A stretch of DNA of 64,000 nt. It comes from an uncultured Chloroflexota bacterium. Lineage in GTDB: Bacteria; Chloroflexota; Anaerolineae; UBA4142; SHND01. A model generated the notes under the pieces. It did not search any database and was not told the DNA's origin. It saw only the letters and a list, made by a program, of their open reading frames with translations. The stretch's first letter is position 1. Each line of letters begins with the position of its first letter. Both the position numbers and the translations under genes were made by a program. The DNA lies in contig CALMZO010000035.1 in the NCBI GenBank assembly GCA_937870825.1, positions 49,897 through 113,896 on the forward strand, read 5' to 3'. Below are positions 34,402 to 43,290 of the stretch, one piece after another.

Positions 34402-35820
34402 CTACTCGACGATCACTTCTCCAAATTCGGCGGCGTGGAGATTGCACTCGGCATCCGCTTTGCCGCCCGGACGCGCGCTGTAGAGGAGGATTTCTCCGCG
34501 CAGTCCGCCGACACAGCGAATGACGTGCCGCCCGACGATTTTGTTTTTTCCTGCAATGCGCTCCGCATACGCTCTCGACCAAAGCACGACAGTTCTGCCT
34601 TGCGAGGTTTCTTCATGAATTGCATCAGCCAGTTTGAACCGCACCGCTTCGATGAGATCAATTCGGTCTGCGCGTGTGGCGAGATGAATTCTCAGACGGT
34701 GCAGCAGGTCTTGGACGCGGGCGCTTGCGTTGGCGCGCGCATTGGCGCGTTCGACCAGTCGCTCAAAGCGCGCTGCCGCGTCGCGGTAATTTTGGGCGAG
34801 CTCGTTCGCGTCCTTCCCACGCAATGTCGGATCGCCTGACACAATGGCTGCCCGCGCGCCCAATTCACATGCAATCACGCGCGCAGCGATTTGGCCAACG
34901 GCATCGAAATCGGTGACGATATAAACCCGCTCGAATCGTTCGAGCGCGCTACGTAAATCCTTTTTCAAGTACGAGCCGAGCAAACACACGGCAGGCAAAT
35001 CCCACAACTTGAGCGTGAGCCAGTCGAATGGACCTTCGCATACGAATACGCGCTCACGCGCGCTAACTTGTGCCAATCCGAACAGCGGTTTTGGCACACC
35101 GCTCAAGCCAATGTATTTCACTTTTTGTTCGGCACGCGTGCTGCGCCCAACGAGATAGAGGGCGCGTTCGCCGTCGAGATCGGGAATGATGAGCCGCTGG
35201 CGAAAGTATTCGCGCTCGCGACCGCGCTCGTCTTGGCGCACGAGTCCCAATTCTTGCGCGAGAATTGGAATCCATTTCCAACCGCGAAATTGAAAGTAGC
35301 GGCGCAGTCCCTCGCCGTCCGCGTAACCGATGTGAAACCGGCGTACCGCTTCGCCGTCAATGCGCCGTTCGTCGAGGTATCGCAGCAACGCATGTTCGCC
35401 TGCCAACGCCGCGCGGTACACGTCCTTCGCCAGCGTGAGATACGTGTAATGTTCTTCCGTGATTTGGACAACGGACGCTGATGCCGTATCGTTATGTGTG
35501 ACGGGTTTTGCTTTTTCTTTCGAGGGAACAATGGACGCGCTTGCACCTGTATCTAGAAATTGCAGCGCGCTTGTAAAATCGAGACCTTGTTTGAGCATGA
35601 CCAACTTGAACACATCGCCGCCCGTTTGGCACGCGCCGTAACACCACCAGCGTCCTTGTTCGGGATAGACGACGAAACTGGGCGTATCTTCTTCGTGCAA
35701 TGGACACCGCCCTTTGAGCAAGCGCCCTGCACGCATCAATTGGGTATAGCGCGCGGCGACAACCTCAATCGGATTCGCCGCGCGCACACGCTCTTTGCGC
35801 TGTTCCCAGGACTCTGACAT
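34402..35820 (-). CDS. dnaG: DnaG-type DNA primase
   Basis: A 472-residue primase. The N-terminal CHC2-type zinc finger has Cys39, His42, Cys60 and Cys64 (GRCPLHEEDTPSFVVY). The Toprim domain has VFVCEGPFDWLTL (Glu262) and YIVTDFDAVG (Asp304, Asp306), the metal-binding residues for RNA primer synthesis. The C-terminus (about 370-472) differs from the DnaB-binding domain of chromosomal DnaG and the protein is about 120 residues shorter, as in plasmid primases. AAAGGATAAATGC precedes the start. A TATAAT box at 35867-35872 in a strong hairpin lies upstream. Confidence 0.9.
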   Translation of the reverse strand: MSESWEQRKERVRAANPIEVVAARYTQLMRAGRLLKGRCPLHEEDTPSFVVYPEQGRWWCYGACQTGGDVFKLVMLKQGLDFTSALQFLDTGASASIVPSKEKAKPVTHNDTASASVVQITEEHYTYLTLAKDVYRAALAGEHALLRYLDERRIDGEAVRRFHIGYADGEGLRRYFQFRGWKWIPILAQELGLVRQDERGREREYFRQRLIIPDLDGERALYLVGRSTRAEQKVKYIGLSGVPKPLFGLAQVSARERVFVCEGPFDWLTLKLWDLPAVCLLGSYLKKDLRSALERFERVYIVTDFDAVGQIAARVIACELGARAAIVSGDPTLRGKDANELAQNYRDAAARFERLVERANARANASARVQDLLHRLRIHLATRADRIDLIEAVRFKLADAIHEETSQGRTVVLWSRAYAERIAGKNKIVGRHVIRCVGGLRGEILLYSARPGGKADAECNLHAAEFGEVIVE

Positions 35821-35866
35821 GCATTTATCCTTTCACATCAACAGTGTGCGTTCCATTTCCCCGTCT

Positions 35867-35910
35867 ATTATAAAATGCAAAACGCGCAAAAACGCGCGTT
35901 TTGCATTTTA
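35867..35910 (-). promoter_or_regulatory. -10 box fused to a 17-bp-arm hairpin upstream of the primase
   Basis: On the minus strand TATAAT (complement of 35867-35872) lies 46 bases before the primase ATG. It abuts a hairpin with perfect 17-bp arms at 35871-35887 and 35894-35910. No good -35 box is seen, so the hairpin region may bind an activator or repressor, or may be an older terminator. Confidence 0.45.
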
Positions 35911-35970
35911 GTTTTGGAACTCCAACGCAAGAGCAACGCGGCGTTACGTGTGACGTGATGACATTGTCGC

Positions 35971-36247
35971 GTCCGAACTATCTCTGGAATGGAATAGGGC
36001 GCGACACCCAAAAGATAGTTACAAACGCGAAGTACATTTGTGAAAGTTGGGCTCAAAGGGCTTTCCTGTCTTGCCCAACTCTGGAATACGGTTACTTCGT
36101 CCGCCGTAACTCTGGAATGTGGGGATTGTCTCATGCCCGTCTTTCACGCACAGATCTCATCTGTAGGGTGACTTTTTCGCTTTTTCCTGCGATATCCGTT
36201 TTCCAGACTTACGGCGGATTTCATTCCATTCCAGACTTACGTTGGAC
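35971..36247. repeat. nested repeats with core CTCTGGAAT
   Basis: Five related units: three direct (cores at 35982-35990, 36079-36087, 36110-36118) and two inverted (36201-36218, 36228-36247). Unit 3 (TCCGCCGTAACTCTGGAA, 36100-36117) pairs with unit 4 (one mismatch). Unit 1 pairs with unit 5 around TCTGGAATGGAAT. The interval 35911-36257 contains no gene. A partition site, origin or dense regulatory region are possible. Confidence 0.6.
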
Positions 36248-36257
36248 GTGACAGACA

Positions 36258-36938
36258 TTACGAAAATCCTAATCCGCGTTCGCGAAGCGAGACAAACCGA
36301 TTGCCTTGCGAGACGACGATATGGTCAGCGACATCAATGTCCATTAATTGACCCGCTTTCACAATTTCGCGTGTAATGGCGGCGTCTTCGGGACTCGGCG
36401 TGGCGTCGCCGCTGGGATGATTGTGGACGAGCGCGATGGCGGTGGCATTCCAACGAATCGCTTCACGGAACAATTCCGCAAGCCGAACGACGGTAGTGTG
36501 GACGCTGCCTTGATACACCGTGACAATTTTGATGACGCGGTTCTTGGTATTCAAAAGCACCACGCGCATCTGCTCTTGTTCGAGATATTGCATCTCACTC
36601 ACCAACGCGAAAATGTCGGCAGGGCAACTCACGCGCACCCGTTCTTGTTCGGGAACGCTGATTCGTTTCGCAAGCTCAAATGTTGCAGCGAGTCGGCGCG
36701 CGCGTCCGAAGCCAATGCCTTTGTGATTCATCAATTCGCCGATGGGCAGCCGCGCGACTTCACTGATGCCGCCGTACTGTTCGATCAATCGTTCCGCTAA
36801 ATCCACCGCGTTCTCGCAATGCGGCGCATCGCCAAGCAGAACGGCGACGAGTTCATGATTGGCAAGAATTTGCGCGCCGCGTTGGTCCATGCGAATCAAC
36901 GGGTTCAGGTCGGCTGGCAGTTCACGCAAGGTGTGCAT
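36258..36938 (-). CDS. radC: RadC-family JAB-domain protein
   Basis: A 226-residue RadC. The helix-hairpin-helix region (LMNHKGIGFGRARRLAATFE) precedes the JAB/MPN domain, where ALVHNHPSGDATPSPEDAAI supplies His172, His174, Ser176 and Asp185 of the JAMM zinc site. RadC proteins occur widely on mobile elements and are not required for repair in E. coli; an endonuclease or anti-restriction role has been proposed. AGGGGATAAT precedes the start. The length is that of ordinary RadC. It is followed by the repeat cluster at 35971-36247. Confidence 0.9.
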   Translation of the reverse strand: MHTLRELPADLNPLIRMDQRGAQILANHELVAVLLGDAPHCENAVDLAERLIEQYGGISEVARLPIGELMNHKGIGFGRARRLAATFELAKRISVPEQERVRVSCPADIFALVSEMQYLEQEQMRVVLLNTKNRVIKIVTVYQGSVHTTVVRLAELFREAIRWNATAIALVHNHPSGDATPSPEDAAITREIVKAGQLMDIDVADHIVVSQGNRFVSLRERGLGFS

Positions 36939-36954
36939 ATTATCCCCTGAAAGT

Positions 36955-37269
36955 TCACGCTTGAATATCTTGCAACAAGTCGTTCAACAAGCGCGGATTA
37001 CGCTGCGCCAACTCCTCCAGTGCTTCTCGCTGCGGTTCGGGCAGCGCGTCGAGATCGTACCGCGCCGCATACGCAATAAAACGCGCGTCGTCCAAATCTA
37101 TATAGTACGCGCCGAGCAGCTCGCAAAGTTGTCTGCCCGACGTGCGGCGATCACTCTTTTCGCGCTGGCACTGCGCGCAGCGACAATTGCGCGGGTGCTG
37201 CGAACCTTTGGCGCACAATGCCAACTGCGCGAACAAAAATCCGTATCCGACATAGCGCAATTTGTTCAT
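36955..37269 (-). CDS. hypothetical cysteine-containing protein, 104 aa
   Basis: GGAGGAAATTGAC precedes the start at 37269. The N-terminus is hydrophobic (YVGYGFLFAQLALCAKG) and is followed by CRCAQCQREK, so a zinc site using Cys19, Cys29, Cys31 and Cys34 is possible; a lipoprotein signal is a less likely reading. The C-terminal half is helical and acidic. It lies 16 bp before radC. Confidence 0.55.
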   Translation of the reverse strand: MNKLRYVGYGFLFAQLALCAKGSQHPRNCRCAQCQREKSDRRTSGRQLCELLGAYYIDLDDARFIAYAARYDLDALPEPQREALEELAQRNPRLLNDLLQDIQA

Positions 37270-37288
37270 GTCAATTTCCTCCCAACGC

Positions 37289-37328
37289 AAAAAGAGCGGC
37301 CGCAGAAATTTCTGCGGCCGCTCTTTTT
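37289..37328. terminator. 40-bp perfect palindrome, terminator
   Basis: The sequence from 37289 to 37328 is fully self-complementary, with A5 at the start and T5 at the end on both strands and a GCGGCCGC block in each arm. It lies between the 37348-37740 gene and the 36955-37269 gene and would work as a terminator in both directions. Confidence 0.75.
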
Positions 37329-37347
37329 GAAATTTGTGGCGAACTTT

Positions 37348-37740
37348 TTAGTTGGCTTCTTGTTGGAGTGAAACGTCTTGGTGTTCTGTCTTGGACAGAT
37401 ACTTGCGCCAATTCACCGGCGCGGTATCGTCCCACGTTCTTGGAAAATCGCCGTCGCACGCAAAAGCATATGCGACGGCATCGGGCAAGTTCGGGTTGTA
37501 ATACACGCGGAGCGAATAATAAGAACCAAAGTCATGTTCGTTGCGATGCGGGCGAAGCAATACGCCGATAGGCGGCTCTCCAAATTTTTGAATCAAGAGC
37601 GCCTTTGTTCTTTTCACTTCGTCTTTCATTTTTTGCAGCGCGTCGGGTTCACCCACTTGCGCGCATTGTTCTTCATACGGCACAGTATCGAAATCGAACC
37701 ACTCCATGTTGGCTGCCATTAACACATTGTCGGTCAGCAT
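37348..37740 (-). CDS. hypothetical protein, 130 aa
   Basis: AAGGAGGTCTGAA precedes the start at 37740. Alpha/beta protein: FDFDTVPYEEQCAQVGEPDA, a helix ALQKMKDEVKRTKALLIQKF, then SLRVYYNPNLPDAVAYAFAC and a DGDFPRTWDDTAPVNWRKYL segment. No known motif. It follows the helicase gene with only the hairpin at 37761-37798 between. Confidence 0.65.
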   Translation of the reverse strand: MLTDNVLMAANMEWFDFDTVPYEEQCAQVGEPDALQKMKDEVKRTKALLIQKFGEPPIGVLLRPHRNEHDFGSYYSLRVYYNPNLPDAVAYAFACDGDFPRTWDDTAPVNWRKYLSKTEHQDVSLQQEAN

Positions 37741-37760
37741 TTCAGACCTCCTTAAAATGC

Positions 37761-37798
37761 AAATGAGGACGCAACTCGTTGAGAGTGCGCCCTCATTT
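37761..37798 (-). terminator. helicase-gene terminator
   Basis: A hairpin with AAATGAGG-CGCA arms (imperfect) overlaps the stop codon of the UvrD-like gene and is followed on the minus strand by TTTGCATTTT. Confidence 0.6.
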
Positions 37799-39829
37799 GG
37801 CGAATCGAATCTGTTCTGCGCTCGCGCGCTCGGATTGGTACGGCGGCGCATGACTGCGCGTTTGGATGAGATTAACCCATTCTCGGGGGATTTTGCCAAG
37901 AAAGGAACTCGGACCGTGTTCAACAACTTTGCCATCCTCTCCCATGCGCGCCCGCGCGTAGGTGAGGTAGAGTTTGTAGCACGCACGCGTCACCGCAACA
38001 TGCGCCAAGCGGTATTCCTCTTCCAATCCGCGCTGCGTCTTAACCGCTCGCGCGTTTGGAAATACATGTTCCTCTACACCGACTAGAAAAACGACAGGCC
38101 ATTCCAATCCTTTCGCGGCGTGAATCGTCGAAAGCGTGATAAACCGATCATCCTCTCCAAAACCCATCTCCGCGCCGCCCAGTTCCATTTCGCGGTAAAA
38201 CTCGGCAAGTGGGTCTTGAGCGCCCTCATACCCGGCGAGCATGCTGCGGAGCATTTCGAGACTCAGCCGCTTGCGTCGTCCTTCGAGCGAATCGCCCAAC
38301 CACTCGAGATAGCCCGTGCGTTCGAGAATCCATTCGAATTGTTCCGTGATTGTGCCTTGACATTCCTGAAGGTCAAACAGCAAATTGAGAAACGTATTGA
38401 TTCGCTCCTGCACCTCCTCGTTCAAATCCTCGCGTTCGCTCGCCGTCAAGAGCATCTCGGCGGAGAGACCGGGATTTCCTTTTTGAATTTTTCGCAACAC
38501 CGCGCGCCCCAACCCGCGTTCCGGGCGATTGAGAATCCGCAGCACCGAACCAATTTCTTGCTGAAGCGCATCGGGTGTGGGATTGGTGTAATACGCGATC
38601 CGTAGATACGCGAGCAGATCGCGAATTTCTGCGCGGTCCATGAAAAAGCGATCGCCGACGATGCCATATGGTATGCCCGCGTGCAGAAACGCTTGCTCGA
38701 TGACATGCGCTTGCGCCCAGGTGCGGTAGAGAATCGCGAGATTCCTGCCGCGATAGCCGTCCGCGAGCAATCGCTGCGCCTCGCGTGCAACAAAGTCGGC
38801 TTCTTCCCATTCGGTCTGAAATTCAGTGACCTGCACGGGCTCACCGACTTTACGATGCACGTTGAGCGTCGGACCGTAATTCCATTCTGCGACGAGCGCT
38901 TCGCCCGTGCGCACGATCGCTTCGGTTGAGCGATAGTTCTCCAGCAGCGCATACTCTTGAATTTCGGAAAAATCCTCTCGCAGATAGCGCAGCACGGTTT
39001 CCGTCTGCGCGCCGCGCCACGAATAAATCGCTTGCGCGTGCGAACCAACACAACAGAGATTGCGGTGTTTCCACGCGAGCATTTGCACGAGTCCGTACTG
39101 GGCGATGCTCGTGTCTTGAAATTCATCCACCGTAATGTAGCGGAAGAGTTCTTGCCACAGCGAGCGCACGTCCTCGATTTCTAGGAGCAAGCATGGTTGA
39201 TAGATCAAATCATCTTGATCGAGCGCATTCGCCGCGCGCATCTTGTCGAGGTAGCGTTCAAAGATGCGCCGCATCGTGCGATTCCACAAATCTTCGCGGA
39301 ATTCGTCGCTCTCGAAATCCGCAGGCGTGATGCGATTGTCCTTCCACATCTTGAGCGCATCCGCCGCGCGCTGTGGATCCCAAATACCTAAATTCGCGCC
39401 GACCTCTTGCATTGCCTCGACGAGTACCTTACGCGCTTCGGTTTGGTCATAGACGACGAGTTTTTTGGGATGGTAGCCGAGGCGATCCCCGTACGCTTGC
39501 AGCATCTTGAGCCCGAGCGCGTGATAAGTGACAGCGGTGACTTGCTGTGCGAGGTCTGCGCCAAGAAGTTTTTCCAGCCGCTGAACGATCTCGCGCGCTG
39601 CCTTGCGTGTGAAGGTCACCGCGAGGATCGAGTGCGCCGAGACCCCACCCTGATCGATGATGTAGGCAATGCGATAAATGATTGTGCGCGTTTTGCCGGT
39701 GCCCGCGCCCGCATTGATGAGCAAGGGTCCGGCGACATGTCGAACGGGAGCGATTTGGCTTGAGGAGAGATCGCTCCAATCGAATGGCGCCGAACCCAAT
39801 GCAGCCAAATCGAGATTTTTGTTTTCCAT
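37793..39829 (-). CDS. UvrD/PcrA-type DNA helicase
   Basis: A 678-residue superfamily 1A helicase. Motif I is LLINAGAGTGKTRTIIYR (Walker A 40-47), motif Ia VTFTRKAAREI, motif II VDEFQDT (234-240), motif III SWRGAQTETVL region, motif IV NLAILYRTWAQAHVIE, motif V TIHAAKGLEWPVVFLVGVEE and motif VI HVAVTRACYKLYL. It unwinds DNA 3'-5' in repair, replication restart or plasmid replication. It is in the same direction and neighbourhood as the element replication genes. Slightly shorter than UvrD (720). Ribosome binding site is poor, so the start could be a few codons off. Confidence 0.92.
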   Translation of the reverse strand: MENKNLDLAALGSAPFDWSDLSSSQIAPVRHVAGPLLINAGAGTGKTRTIIYRIAYIIDQGGVSAHSILAVTFTRKAAREIVQRLEKLLGADLAQQVTAVTYHALGLKMLQAYGDRLGYHPKKLVVYDQTEARKVLVEAMQEVGANLGIWDPQRAADALKMWKDNRITPADFESDEFREDLWNRTMRRIFERYLDKMRAANALDQDDLIYQPCLLLEIEDVRSLWQELFRYITVDEFQDTSIAQYGLVQMLAWKHRNLCCVGSHAQAIYSWRGAQTETVLRYLREDFSEIQEYALLENYRSTEAIVRTGEALVAEWNYGPTLNVHRKVGEPVQVTEFQTEWEEADFVAREAQRLLADGYRGRNLAILYRTWAQAHVIEQAFLHAGIPYGIVGDRFFMDRAEIRDLLAYLRIAYYTNPTPDALQQEIGSVLRILNRPERGLGRAVLRKIQKGNPGLSAEMLLTASEREDLNEEVQERINTFLNLLFDLQECQGTITEQFEWILERTGYLEWLGDSLEGRRKRLSLEMLRSMLAGYEGAQDPLAEFYREMELGGAEMGFGEDDRFITLSTIHAAKGLEWPVVFLVGVEEHVFPNARAVKTQRGLEEEYRLAHVAVTRACYKLYLTYARARMGEDGKVVEHGPSSFLGKIPREWVNLIQTRSHAPPYQSERASAEQIRFAK

Positions 39830-39878
39830 GCCGTTCGACGCTGGAGAGTTTTATTTCCGCCGCCTGTTGCTCACCTCC

Positions 39879-40277
39879 TTATTCCTCGTCCTCAAACCAT
39901 GCGTTCGACCCACTGACGCGATCCTCATACGCTTGTTCGAGATGCGCGTCGGGCTGTTGCAATTCATACGCGCGCTGTCTGCGCCAATACGCGCGATACG
40001 CCTCTTGAAGTTCGAGCATGGTTTTGTAATCTGTGACGCGCCCGCTACTGCCCATCGACTTGCCATCGGGAAAGTGCGCGGTCGCATCGGCAAGTTCGAG
40101 CCATTGCCGCGTTACGGCGTTGTATTCTTGATAAATCCGATAAACCACATAGTACATCCCGGGCAGCGCGCGATTTGGCAGCACAATCACCGTTCCAGTG
40201 CGACCATTAAAGGTCTCGGATTCTCCGTGATGTCGCGTCCGCGCAGTGTGCGTCGAGTCGTGAGCCATGTCAGCCAT
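39879..40277 (-). CDS. hypothetical protein, 132 aa
   Basis: GGAGGTGAAAAGC precedes the start. The N-terminus is His/Thr-rich (STHTARTRHHGESETF) and the central part is beta-rich (GRTGTVIVLPNRALPGMYYV, VYRIYQEYNAVTRQWLEL). The C-terminus is helical, aromatic and acidic. Function not recognised. The gene precedes the helicase by 50 bases. Confidence 0.6.
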   Translation of the reverse strand: MADMAHDSTHTARTRHHGESETFNGRTGTVIVLPNRALPGMYYVVYRIYQEYNAVTRQWLELADATAHFPDGKSMGSSGRVTDYKTMLELQEAYRAYWRRQRAYELQQPDAHLEQAYEDRVSGSNAWFEDEE

Positions 40278-40299
40278 TGCTTTTCACCTCCACAAAAAA

Positions 40300-40328
40300 A
40301 TGCGAATTGTGCGCCGTACAATTCGCAT
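40300..40328 (-). terminator. hairpin with T-run and TTGTRC-N3-GTACAA centre
   Basis: Arms ATGCGAATTGT (40300-40310) and ACAATTCGCAT (40318-40328) are followed on the minus strand by seven T. The centre TTGTGC-GCC-GTACAA (40307-40321) nearly repeats the dyads at 1459-1473 and 26496-26510, so it may serve both as terminator and as binding site. Confidence 0.6.
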
Positions 40329-40473
40329 TCGGATTGATTGTTGATTGGGATTCATAAAACAGAGACCCCAAGTTTGTTCACTTGAGGTCTCTGCGAACTG
40401 GTATGTAATGATCTCGTCGCGTTTTTCTTTGCAAAAGTTCAGGCAAATTATCTGTTGTGTTTCGCCGCGAGCA

Positions 40474-40974
40474 TCAAATGCCACGGCTCTTTTCTTTACG
40501 CGCCTGCCGCGGTGTGAACGGACCCTTGGTTTCGTCAATCAACTGTTTGATGTAGTGATAACATTCCGCACAGATCACTGTTCGCTGCTTGTCCGGTTGG
40601 ATATAGTACGCCCATTCTTCATCGGAAACCATAAAGAACTCGGGCCACAACGCGCCGCATTTGGAACAAATCACGGGATAGAGAATGAATGGGATGCGAC
40701 CTTTCGCGTTCAGCAGCGCTTCCCATTTTTTCGCCTGCTTGTTCGTCAAACCATCGTGATAGATTTCGGGCGGAAGATATGCTGTCGTCTCGTCATACCT
40801 TTCGGTGTCGAACAAACCGAGATGCTCGTAGCAACAATCGCAGGTGATGAGCTGCTGTCCGCAAAAGGGGCAATCCTCCATGTCGCAGCCCAGCGCATGC
40901 AGTTCGCCTTCGCGCGCACCGCAATCGCCGCAAATGGCTCTGACGCGACGATGATTATACTTGTCTCTTGGCAT
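40474..40974 (-). CDS. zinc-ribbon protein, 166 aa
   Basis: Start at 40974, GAAAGAGACACATC upstream. Several CxxC or CxxxC sets: CGDC, then CDMEDCPFCGQQLITCDCCYE, then CSKC and CAEC, giving at least two zinc ribbons. This pattern (GAREGELHALGCDMEDCPFC) recurs in proteins of unknown function in many bacteria and mobile elements. It could bind nucleic acid or act as a scaffold. A hairpin in 40368-40395 follows. Confidence 0.7.
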   Translation of the reverse strand: MPRDKYNHRRVRAICGDCGAREGELHALGCDMEDCPFCGQQLITCDCCYEHLGLFDTERYDETTAYLPPEIYHDGLTNKQAKKWEALLNAKGRIPFILYPVICSKCGALWPEFFMVSDEEWAYYIQPDKQRTVICAECYHYIKQLIDETKGPFTPRQARKEKSRGI

Positions 40975-41120
40975 GATGTGTCTCTTTCCGCGCCGCCATT
41001 GTATCACCAACGAACATCGCACACCTTTCAAGATTCATCCCAGGATTGTTTTCTCCATTTGCATTTGCATCACGAAGAGGGAGCGCCGTCTCCACGCTCC
41101 CTCTCGCCATAAGCGAAACC

Positions 41121-43097
41121 TTACGCAGCGTACTCTTCGACGTCGATCACTTCCAAACCTTCCACTTGCAGCAGTGCGCGTGTTTTGTCTAGATTGTCGA
41201 ACACTTGCACCGAGTACGCGTTCTGTCTCGACTCAACTAGATTTGCTCCGAGCCGTTCGATGGCCAGATTCTGCGCCTGTTGTTCGAGACGATTGAGAAT
41301 CAGTTCGGCTGCATCGGATTTGGTGACATAGATACGCCACCACACATTCGACAGCTCGCTCGCGCTCGAATCGTTATCAACTACTTGTTCCGCAGCGCTC
41401 TCGGTTTCCAACTCCTCATCTTTAATCTCCACAACACGCGCATCATGGCGCTCGCGTTTTTCTTCAAATCGTTTCTCGCGCCGCACGCGTTTTTGTGCGC
41501 GTCGGCGAACCTCTTCTTGGTCCTTTTGCTCTGTGATTCGCGCGCGCTCGCGTTCAAAGGCGGCTTGCGATTCCTCTTGCGCATTGCGCAATTCTTCTTC
41601 TTCCGCTTCCATCTCTGCTGCTAATGTCGCCCACTTCTCTCGCTCGCGTTCCTGACCCCGCCACACTTGATTCCAGCGGTCTTGGTCTTGCGCGTATTTT
41701 GGCTGCTCCCAGAATTCCATCTTGACCTGACCGTTTTCGTCCAGCACACCCGTCGCGACCAAGAACCACGCGCCCTTTTTATCGCGGCGCGCAAGCGTGA
41801 GTTTGCCCAAGTCGGCTTTGATTTTGGCGGCGAATTCGGTCCCTTCGCGGCGCAGCATCAACGCCACCGCACGTTCAAGTTTTTGTCCGCGCTCTCGCAT
41901 GCCTTCTTTCGCTGCGTTTATCACTTGTTCCATCCGCCGCCGCAGCGCGGGAATCCGATTCCATTCTTCCGCGTACTGTTGCTGCAGGTCGCTTATCCGA
42001 TTCCAACCGCCCAGATGTGATGCCCAGACCTCGACCTTTGCCAATGCCGTTTCGATTTCCCTTTGCCGACGCGCCGATTGGATTTGGCGCTGCAGTGGTT
42101 CAACCTGTTCCCTTGTTGCACCACCGTCCGCCGCGGCTTTCAAGAATTTCTCTGCAGCGAGAACGTCCTTGCGTGCGACCGCTTGGCGCGCGGCTTCAAG
42201 ATTCGCTGGCGCATCCATCTGCAATCGCAGACGCTTTATGAGGGACGCGTGCCGTTTCGAGATTGCATCCATCTGCGCTTCCTTGCCCAACTGCGCTTCA
42301 ACCTGTGCGACAACATGGGGAAATCGATCTCGACGCACTAGCAAATCCCGCAGCGCATCATGCAGTGCGACACATTCCGCCGCGCTGCCGTCACGGAGGT
42401 CTTTCAGTCGCCCTGCCCATTCGGCCCCACCCGTCTCAATCTGCTTGAGCCGCCGCGTGCAATCCTCGCGCGCTGGCTGGAGGGCTTGCATCTCCGCGTC
42501 GTACGGCTCGCGCCGCGCGGCGCGTCCCGCGTCCAGCTGCGCGCGAGTGTTCTGAATTTTCCCAAGTTGAATGTTCAGCGCCAATTCGATATCACGCTCG
42601 AACTGCGCGCGATTCTCTGGAGAAAGTGTTTCTCCTTTGCGTGCGAGTTCGGCGGCTTTGGCTTTGACATTTTGTTCTTGGCGTTTGAGTTCGGCATAGT
42701 GCGGCGCAAATTCGGAATCAATGCCCTGCGCATCGGCAAGGATGCGTGCGAGTTTGTCCTCAATCGTTTGGAATTCCGCTCGCGCGGTATCCAACTCGTC
42801 TTGCGCCGCCGATTCCGCCGCGCGCAGCGCTTTCTCCAACGCGACTTCGACGTCAACCACGCGCTCGTACGCTGCCAGCAAATCTTTTTGCTGATACTCC
42901 TGCAGCACATTTTGTTCGAGCGACTCGAACGTCAACTCCACCACCTCTGGCTGCTCGAACAGTTCCGCGTTCTCGTTCGCCATCGCGCTCATCAAGATGG
43001 CGAGATAGCGGTCCAAACGTGCATCGGCATCGTGTGTTGGAATCAACTGAGGATTGGAGGTTATAGTATCTTGAGTTGGATTGGTTTGCATAAACAT
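41121..43097 (-). CDS. large coiled-coil protein, 658 aa
   Basis: Start at 43097, AAGGAACCGAAA upstream. Long helical segments with heptad-like Glu/Arg/Ala spacing cover most of residues 70-560, including AAYERVVDVEVALEKALRAA and the strongly charged ERERARITEQKDQEEVRRRA. The C-terminal 90 residues form a small alpha/beta domain (WRIYVTKSDAAELILNRLEQ, VQVFDNLDKTRALLQVEGLE). Likely a structural or DNA-organising protein, SMC- or KfrA-like in architecture but without an ATPase. First gene of the leftward series; a leader hairpin at 43171-43210 lies upstream. Confidence 0.7.
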   Translation of the reverse strand: MFMQTNPTQDTITSNPQLIPTHDADARLDRYLAILMSAMANENAELFEQPEVVELTFESLEQNVLQEYQQKDLLAAYERVVDVEVALEKALRAAESAAQDELDTARAEFQTIEDKLARILADAQGIDSEFAPHYAELKRQEQNVKAKAAELARKGETLSPENRAQFERDIELALNIQLGKIQNTRAQLDAGRAARREPYDAEMQALQPAREDCTRRLKQIETGGAEWAGRLKDLRDGSAAECVALHDALRDLLVRRDRFPHVVAQVEAQLGKEAQMDAISKRHASLIKRLRLQMDAPANLEAARQAVARKDVLAAEKFLKAAADGGATREQVEPLQRQIQSARRQREIETALAKVEVWASHLGGWNRISDLQQQYAEEWNRIPALRRRMEQVINAAKEGMRERGQKLERAVALMLRREGTEFAAKIKADLGKLTLARRDKKGAWFLVATGVLDENGQVKMEFWEQPKYAQDQDRWNQVWRGQEREREKWATLAAEMEAEEEELRNAQEESQAAFERERARITEQKDQEEVRRRAQKRVRREKRFEEKRERHDARVVEIKDEELETESAAEQVVDNDSSASELSNVWWRIYVTKSDAAELILNRLEQQAQNLAIERLGANLVESRQNAYSVQVFDNLDKTRALLQVEGLEVIDVEEYAA

Positions 43098-43170
43098 TTT
43101 CGGTTCCTTGTTGGACTGCGCCTTGCCAACCGGAATGTTCGGTTGCCGACGCGCAGATTTTTGGGAATGA

Positions 43171-43210
43171 AAAAACGCAGAAGCGGCTTTATCGCCACAA
43201 CTGCGTTTTT
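43171..43210 (-). terminator. leader hairpin with T-run (possible attenuator)
   Basis: Arms AAAAACGCAG (43171-43180) and CTGCGTTTTT (43201-43210) are followed on the minus strand by T6 and lie 74 bases before the coiled-coil gene start. A terminator in a leader suggests attenuation; it could also end a transcript from further upstream. Confidence 0.5.
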
Positions 43211-43255
43211 GAACATTGGCGCGCCGCCATTGCACATGCAAAGGGCAAACTTGTT

Positions 43256-43284
43256 TTGACGCGCTCAACTGCCCATGATAGAAT
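43256..43284 (+). promoter_or_regulatory. sigma70-type promoter for a candidate small RNA
   Basis: TTGACG at 43256-43261 and TAGAAT at 43279-43284 with exactly 17 bases between. No coding gene follows on the plus strand; a two-hairpin element does. Confidence 0.6.
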
Positions 43285-43290
43285 GGGGCA

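Noticed and set aside
35901..36251. Plus-strand open frame of 116 codons across the repeat cluster
   Set aside because: It consists largely of the repeated CTGGAAT units and their complements and has no binding site. The repeats explain it better.
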